Source of the DNA: a virus
Virus record (IMG/VR): IMGVR_UViG_3300049215_000041
Coordinates: 1-39,685 of that record
DNA length: 39,685 nucleotides
Reading direction: 5' to 3' (one strand)
Part shown: positions 35,603-39,685 of the stretch, one piece after another
Layout of the letters: the number at the start of each line of letters is the position of its first letter
Position numbering within the stretch: position 1 is the stretch's first letter
Made by a program: the position numbers and the translations under genes
The notes under the pieces: generated by a model
Database searches by the model: none
What the model saw: the letters and a program-made list of their open reading frames with translations, nothing else
What the model was told of the DNA's origin: nothing

Positions 35603-36106
35603 TTAGCCTATCATGTGCGCCCATGCTTCGGGCGAGTAGTTGGCGCTGCTGTTTACCGTCTGATTGCCGCTGGGGTTGACGATAAAGGTAATGTAATCGG
35701 CGGCGCTGAATTGATAGACACCGGTGATAAACCCGCGCTTGGTTGATCCCGTCAGGCTGTTCCAGCCGATCTTAGTCGGGGTGGCATTCAGCCATACCTC
35801 GATTTCGGTAGTGGTTGGCGCGGTGGCCCATTCGAAGTTAAAGCCATACAGATACGTGCCCGCCGTGGTGAAGGTGATACGTCCGGTGTTGCTTACCGTG
35901 CTGTGCATGGTGTCGGTGTCCCAGCGCTCCGAATTAAACACAACCACGTTATCCGCGCCGCTGGTCAGCGCCTGGGTGGTATTGTGATAGACGCGGCACG
36001 AGGGACGCCCGTTATAGAGATAGTTGATATTATCGACGATATCGGCATTCCATATGGAGGCCGTGATCAAATCATTGGTACTACGCGATGAAACAGGGAA
36101 TGCCAT
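35603..36106 (-). CDS. Tail protein with C1q/TNF-like beta domain
   Basis: 167 aa. After NDLITASIWNADIVDNINYL comes a jelly-roll-like region: CRVYHNTTQALTSGADNVVV, FNSERWDTDTM, FTTAGTYLYGFNFEWATAPT, then FITGVYQFSAADYITFIVNP. The order 'F....W..d.......tGryt...G.Y......' is typical of C1q-type domains in phage tail fibres. Probably a receptor-binding trimer. Confidence 0.7.
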   Translation of the reverse strand: MAFPVSSRSTNDLITASIWNADIVDNINYLYNGRPSCRVYHNTTQALTSGADNVVVFNSERWDTDTMHSTVSNTGRITFTTAGTYLYGFNFEWATAPTTTEIEVWLNATPTKIGWNSLTGSTKRGFITGVYQFSAADYITFIVNPSGNQTVNSSANYSPEAWAHMIG

Positions 36107-36109
36107 TGG

Positions 36110-37684
36110 CTATGCTCCTAGATAAGTAGTTGTGCCTAGCGCATCGAAACCCGTCGCGCCCAGCATGAAAAACGTCTGTACGGGCTTCGGCTCTAATATC
36201 CACTTCTCATAGTGGATATTCTGCGGCTGTAATTCGATATGCTTACCGATGATGAAGTATTCGTTATTGACGCCGGTTTGCGTCTCAGTCAGGGCTACGC
36301 GGCTCCCGATATCCAGGTCGCGCGCGTAGCCCATCAGCGCCGCGCTCTTGTTGGCATAGAAGCCAACCTCCTCAAGATTGCCCGTTGGCGTGTTATGGCA
36401 AGCCACTTCCCACAGCGCGATATCCTGAGCCAGATCGCCATCCTCCACCATCCGGGCGTCAATTTGTTTATAAGCGCGGCCATATAACCCGCGCGCCGTG
36501 GCGTCGTCATAACTGATCTTCTGCGCGCCAAAATCGCTGATAATCGTGCCCCTCACCTGGACGCGCGAGATATATATTTTGTGGTTTAATGAAGTAGAAA
36601 ACGTCAGTTCGGCCCTATCTCCGAATGCCTTCATCAATACACGCACATATTTGGTTAATTCAGTGCCTTTGCCGTTGGGCTGCCCGGTGGCGGTATAATC
36701 AATCCCGGCCTGTGGGGTGATTACATCGGTGGCCCCGATCCGGTTGCCCGATTCATTGGTAAAGCGTATCGTCACCGTGGCGGGCTTGGTTTTATTAAAG
36801 CGGATAGGTTTATCGGATACCCCAAGCTGCACCCCTACCCCGTCGATTGCGCGCGGATGGTAATTCACATCCGCCGTGGTGATCAACGTGCTGCCGTAAC
36901 TGTACTTAATCGGCGTCACGTCGGTATCGGCGAGCGTGGCGTCAACCGCCGTTACCAAGTCTTTGACAAGGTGCGCCCGTCCCCAAAAATTGAGCTTGCC
37001 ATCGCGCCCCTCGAAAAACCACCCGCGCTCGCTTTCGGTTACGTCGCGCAGCGCACCATAGGGCGAGGCTTTCGCCTGGAAGTTGTCCCCGGCAAAGTCA
37101 TACGTATTGCCGCCCGTCTCGATATTGGCGAAGCTCGCCGCGCCGCCCGACAGAGCGGTAGTGACGCCCAGCACACCCCACACGGTATTGCCGAGATAGA
37201 AGCCCGTCAGCATAGCGGGATATTCATGGACGTTATTCAGGATCGCGGTTATGAGCTGCGAGCTGTTAGCGTTGTTCTGTATGGATATCCCGGTTTCGTC
37301 GTTTTGCAGGCGCACCATGTAACCATTGCTTCTCACCATTGTGTCCTGCGTGCCGATGGTGGCCCCCGGAGCCGGGGCGATGTTATCGATACGCCCCTCA
37401 AACAGCGTTACCGTGGTGGCGCTATACGTCATTTGAAGGCGTATCTTGCGCCCTACCGTAAACCCTGATAGTGCGCTGGCGTGCTGTGGGCTGAATTTGT
37501 GGCTGCCATTATTCAGCAGCACCGTCATCTGTGCCGAGCGCCCGAAATGATCGCCGGGCGCGGCCATGCCATAATCGACAGTAATCGATTTCCAATAGGC
37601 GGATATATCGTCCCCGCTGTCGGCATAGCCAAGATTATTCTGTAAGTCCACCGCCAGCGCATAAGTTGCGGATACCTGTGTCAT
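36110..37684 (-). CDS. Minor tail / baseplate hub protein
   Basis: 524 aa. The start overlaps the tape-measure stop (TAATG). Beginning MTQVSATYALAVDLQNNLGY, it contains SITVDYGMAAPGDHFGRSAQ, LFEGRIDNIAPAPGATIGTQ (as in gp27-like hub domains: 'f.G.i......'), ITAILNNVHEYPAM, SERGWFFEGRDGKLNFWGR and a final strand region ending EKWILEPK. This pattern fits a tail-tip/hub (Tal-like) protein of siphophages. I see no separate Dit-type gene. Attachment of fibres is expected at this component. Confidence 0.7.
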   Translation of the reverse strand: MTQVSATYALAVDLQNNLGYADSGDDISAYWKSITVDYGMAAPGDHFGRSAQMTVLLNNGSHKFSPQHASALSGFTVGRKIRLQMTYSATTVTLFEGRIDNIAPAPGATIGTQDTMVRSNGYMVRLQNDETGISIQNNANSSQLITAILNNVHEYPAMLTGFYLGNTVWGVLGVTTALSGGAASFANIETGGNTYDFAGDNFQAKASPYGALRDVTESERGWFFEGRDGKLNFWGRAHLVKDLVTAVDATLADTDVTPIKYSYGSTLITTADVNYHPRAIDGVGVQLGVSDKPIRFNKTKPATVTIRFTNESGNRIGATDVITPQAGIDYTATGQPNGKGTELTKYVRVLMKAFGDRAELTFSTSLNHKIYISRVQVRGTIISDFGAQKISYDDATARGLYGRAYKQIDARMVEDGDLAQDIALWEVACHNTPTGNLEEVGFYANKSAALMGYARDLDIGSRVALTETQTGVNNEYFIIGKHIELQPQNIHYEKWILEPKPVQTFFMLGATGFDALGTTTYLGA

Positions 37685-39685
37685 TATGTCACCCCCGCAA
37701 ACTTAACGCCCCGCGCCGCGCCTTCGCGCATGATTTCATCAAACATCTGCGCCGCATTGGTGACACCGGGCAGCGTGATATAAAACACCGCTCCGCCACC
37801 AACGCCGCCCGTGGCAGACGGCCCGGCGAGTGATGGCGCTATTCCGGCGGCAAGACTGGGTGCGGCAGCGGCGGGCTTCATCATAGTATTGACGGCATTT
37901 CCCATTGAGGCTGTCATGTCGCCCACGAGGTTATTAACGCCAATAACAAAACCCATGCCGATATCTTCACCAATCGCCATTGTTTTCTTTGATGGCGACC
38001 AGGATTGGGCAGCGGCTTTAGCGGCGGCAATAGCAGCCACCACTGCCGAAACAAGTGCATCGATCAAGCCCTTAGCCACCTTAGCAGCCCCATCTACCAG
38101 CCCTTGTCCAAGCGCTGCACCTGCAGCGGAAGCTGCACCGATAAGGCCATTCACCCCATCAATCGCGCCATTCACATATCCCACCACATCGCCCACAATA
38201 TTTACAAGCGGCGCAGTTAATGCTCCAAGCACGGACGTGGCCCATGCCTGCGCGGCGCTGACGGCATTACCAACCGTGGCCGTGATAATTGTGCCCGCAT
38301 TGGCTAGAATGCCGCCCCACTCGGCAAGCACCTGCGAGAAATCCACCCCGCCGAATGCCTGCGATACGCTGTTGGCAAAACTCGTGAGCGTATTCAGGAA
38401 TGTATCAAGCGCGCCCTTAAAGTTGCCCGCAAGAATTTGCGTAATGCTGGCGACCAGCCCGGAGAATATGCCCACAATCCCCGCGATAGCCTGCCCCAGC
38501 ACCTTACCGGCAACCTCAAGAATAGGGCCGAGTATCGTCAGGATATTAGATATCGCCGGGCCAATATTCTGTAAAAAGGCGTTGACGTTGGCGAGAATTT
38601 GCGGCGATTCGCTGGCGAAGGCGTCCATAAAACTTTTTGCGATACTGCCGCCAATCTCTTGCAGCTTGGGCAACACAAGCGTATTGAAATCGTCCAGTGC
38701 TTTTTTAATAGAGCCGGGCAATTCCATTAATGGCCCTTCGATAGAATGGACAAATGCGCCCAAATCCACGGCACCAATATGAGCTAATGAATCTTCAAGC
38801 GTTATTAATATCTCCTGAATATTGCCACTTGCCAGGGCATTTGCCATATAGCCAAGAGCTTCTGAAAAGTGCATAGTCCACTGTGCGGCATCCATGATCG
38901 CATTCTTGAACCCCGGCAAATACATATTGGCCGCATTCATAATGTGTTCGTTGAATATGCCAGCCCCGCCCAGGATATCGCCCAGCCCTTGCGCGAAATC
39001 GATAACCCCCATCATCGCGCCGCTCATGCTGTCGATAAATTCAAAAATAGCCTCTTTATTCTTGGCCCAGAAGTCGGTAAGGATAGGCAGCAACTTGCCG
39101 CCGATTTCCTCGGCCACATTCTTGAGTGCATTTTGCAGAATTTCAAGCTGGCCCGCGAATGTATCGCCCGCCGCTTCCGCCGATCCGCCAAACTCTTTGT
39201 TGAGTTCGTCCATAATCACCTTTTGCGCGCCCATTAAATCGCCGCTTTCCTGCATTTTCTTTATCATTGCGGCCTGAGCTTCGGTGAATTGCACACCGAC
39301 ACGACGCAGGGCAGTCATACCCGTGATAGGATCATTAAGGGCCTTTCCCAATTGGATAGCACTTGATTTCAAGTCTTGCCCAAGTGCCACACTCATATCA
39401 AGCGCCATTTTGGTGGCCTGTGGAAGCGCATCATGTCCAATCGACGTGAATGTCATTAGTAGATTGGTTGTCGATTGGATAGCCTCATCTGAGAATGGCA
39501 CCATATTGGCATAGGCATTAGCCATATTGTTGATTTGCTGCGAAGTATAGCCCGCCGCGCCACCCGTCGATTGGATAACCGCGTTTGTCTGCGCCATAAC
39601 CTTTTGGCTGTCTGCCGCTTTATTGACAGCATAAGCCAGCCCGGCCCCAACGGCGGCAAGGCCAGCGGCGGCGGCACCCACGGCG
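37684..39685 (-). CDS. Tail tape-measure protein, main part (continues at 276-1)
   Basis: Contig-end part of the tape-measure gene; the last 172 bases duplicate 1-172, so the true continuation is base 39513 to 37684 after 276-1. Features: ADSQKVMAQTNAVIQSTGGA, ALGQDLKSSAIQLGKALNDP, TGMTALRRVGVQFTEAQAAM, several hydrophobic Ala-rich helices (for example AAGAALGQGL, VSAVVAAIAAAKAAAQ), and AQSWSPSKKTMAIGEDIGMG at the C terminus, all characteristic of TP901-like tape measures. The downstream hub gene overlaps its stop. A soluble lytic domain is not seen. Total length about 701 aa. Confidence 0.93.
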   Translation of the reverse strand, partial: AVGAAAAGLAAVGAGLAYAVNKAADSQKVMAQTNAVIQSTGGAAGYTSQQINNMANAYANMVPFSDEAIQSTTNLLMTFTSIGHDALPQATKMALDMSVALGQDLKSSAIQLGKALNDPITGMTALRRVGVQFTEAQAAMIKKMQESGDLMGAQKVIMDELNKEFGGSAEAAGDTFAGQLEILQNALKNVAEEIGGKLLPILTDFWAKNKEAIFEFIDSMSGAMMGVIDFAQGLGDILGGAGIFNEHIMNAANMYLPGFKNAIMDAAQWTMHFSEALGYMANALASGNIQEILITLEDSLAHIGAVDLGAFVHSIEGPLMELPGSIKKALDDFNTLVLPKLQEIGGSIAKSFMDAFASESPQILANVNAFLQNIGPAISNILTILGPILEVAGKVLGQAIAGIVGIFSGLVASITQILAGNFKGALDTFLNTLTSFANSVSQAFGGVDFSQVLAEWGGILANAGTIITATVGNAVSAAQAWATSVLGALTAPLVNIVGDVVGYVNGAIDGVNGLIGAASAAGAALGQGLVDGAAKVAKGLIDALVSAVVAAIAAAKAAAQSWSPSKKTMAIGEDIGMGFVIGVNNLVGDMTASMGNAVNTMMKPAAAAPSLAAGIAPSLAGPSATGGVGGGAVFYITLPGVTNAAQMFDEIMREGAARGVKFAGVT
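39514..39685. repeat. Terminal direct repeat, right copy
   Basis: Identical to 1-172 except T at 39621 against C at 108. It encodes the same part of the tape-measure protein with Lys instead of Glu at residue 57. Confidence 0.95.

Noticed and set aside
34274-36106. Diversity-generating retroelement variable region in the receptor proteins
   Set aside because: No reverse transcriptase, no template repeat and no A-rich near-repeat pair were found in the window.
37811-38782. Plus-strand open frame (323 codons)
   Set aside because: Antisense to the tape-measure gene; its Ala/Ser/Pro-rich composition reflects the repetitive Ala codons on the other strand.

Overview
The window is a complete, or nearly complete, genome of a tailed double-stranded DNA phage (siphovirus architecture), assembled as a linear contig cut open inside the tail tape-measure gene. 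The first 172 bases (1-172) recur at the end (39514-39685) with one mismatch, so the unit genome is about 39.5 kb if circularised, and the tape-measure gene reads across the junction in frame. Every gene I accept lies on the minus strand. I see no integrase, no tRNA, no CRISPR array, no reverse transcriptase, no DNA polymerase and no RNA polymerase. This fits a virulent or non-integrating phage that uses the host replication and transcription machinery.

Host: the secreted lytic proteins carry Thr/Pro/Ser linkers of the 'TPTP/TATP' type that are common in surface proteins of Chloroflexota (Anaerolineae). Together with the moderately high GC this makes a Chloroflexota host my best guess, but it is an inference.

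Layout in transcription order (descending coordinates, wrapping at the contig ends). (1) Lysis module, 34.2-30.3 kb: a coiled-coil/TM protein, a lipoprotein with a SleB-like domain plus a GH16 domain, a Cys-motif small protein, a TIM-barrel/SH3 glycosidase, a small beta protein and a TM holin-like protein. Two terminators and a possible small RNA follow. (2) Early/accessory and replication module, 30.0-13.7 kb: a tight run of more than 30 mostly small genes. They include an HTH regulator, a HIRAN protein, an ERF annealing protein, a MazG-like protein, a helicase-DNA methyltransferase fusion, a VRR-NUC nuclease, a GIY-YIG-like protein, a replication initiator with internal iterons, an ASCH protein, a HAD-like phosphatase, a calcineurin-like phosphoesterase and an unusual number of small zinc-ribbon proteins. 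(3) Packaging/portal module, 13.5-8.6 kb: a leaderless small gene, terS, terL, a small TM protein, portal, small genes and a MuF-type protein. (4) Head-tail module, 8.4 kb down to 1 and then 39.7-34.3 kb: scaffold, major capsid, a decoration-like protein, two glycosyltransferases (one fused to an FkbM methyltransferase), connectors, tail terminator, tail tube, chaperones G and GT made by a -1 frameshift, a gp10-like protein, tape measure, hub protein and two receptor/fibre proteins.

The module boundaries carry a recurring extended -10 promoter (minus strand TGTGnTATACT) and intrinsic terminators. The most interesting non-coding signal is three structured leaders (about 8.5, 21.7 and 26.65 kb). 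Each has a promoter-like box, a CGGGAAaCC motif (a GAAA-tetraloop hairpin in two of them), a terminator-like hairpin with a U-rich tract, and then directly a ribosome binding site. They look like a family of cis-regulatory attenuators or riboswitches in front of the capsid operon, the replication block and the MazG/helicase block. Other noteworthy items are the CCCAAAC slippery site, a phosphoesterase with no canonical start codon, and the glycosylation cassette inside the head genes.
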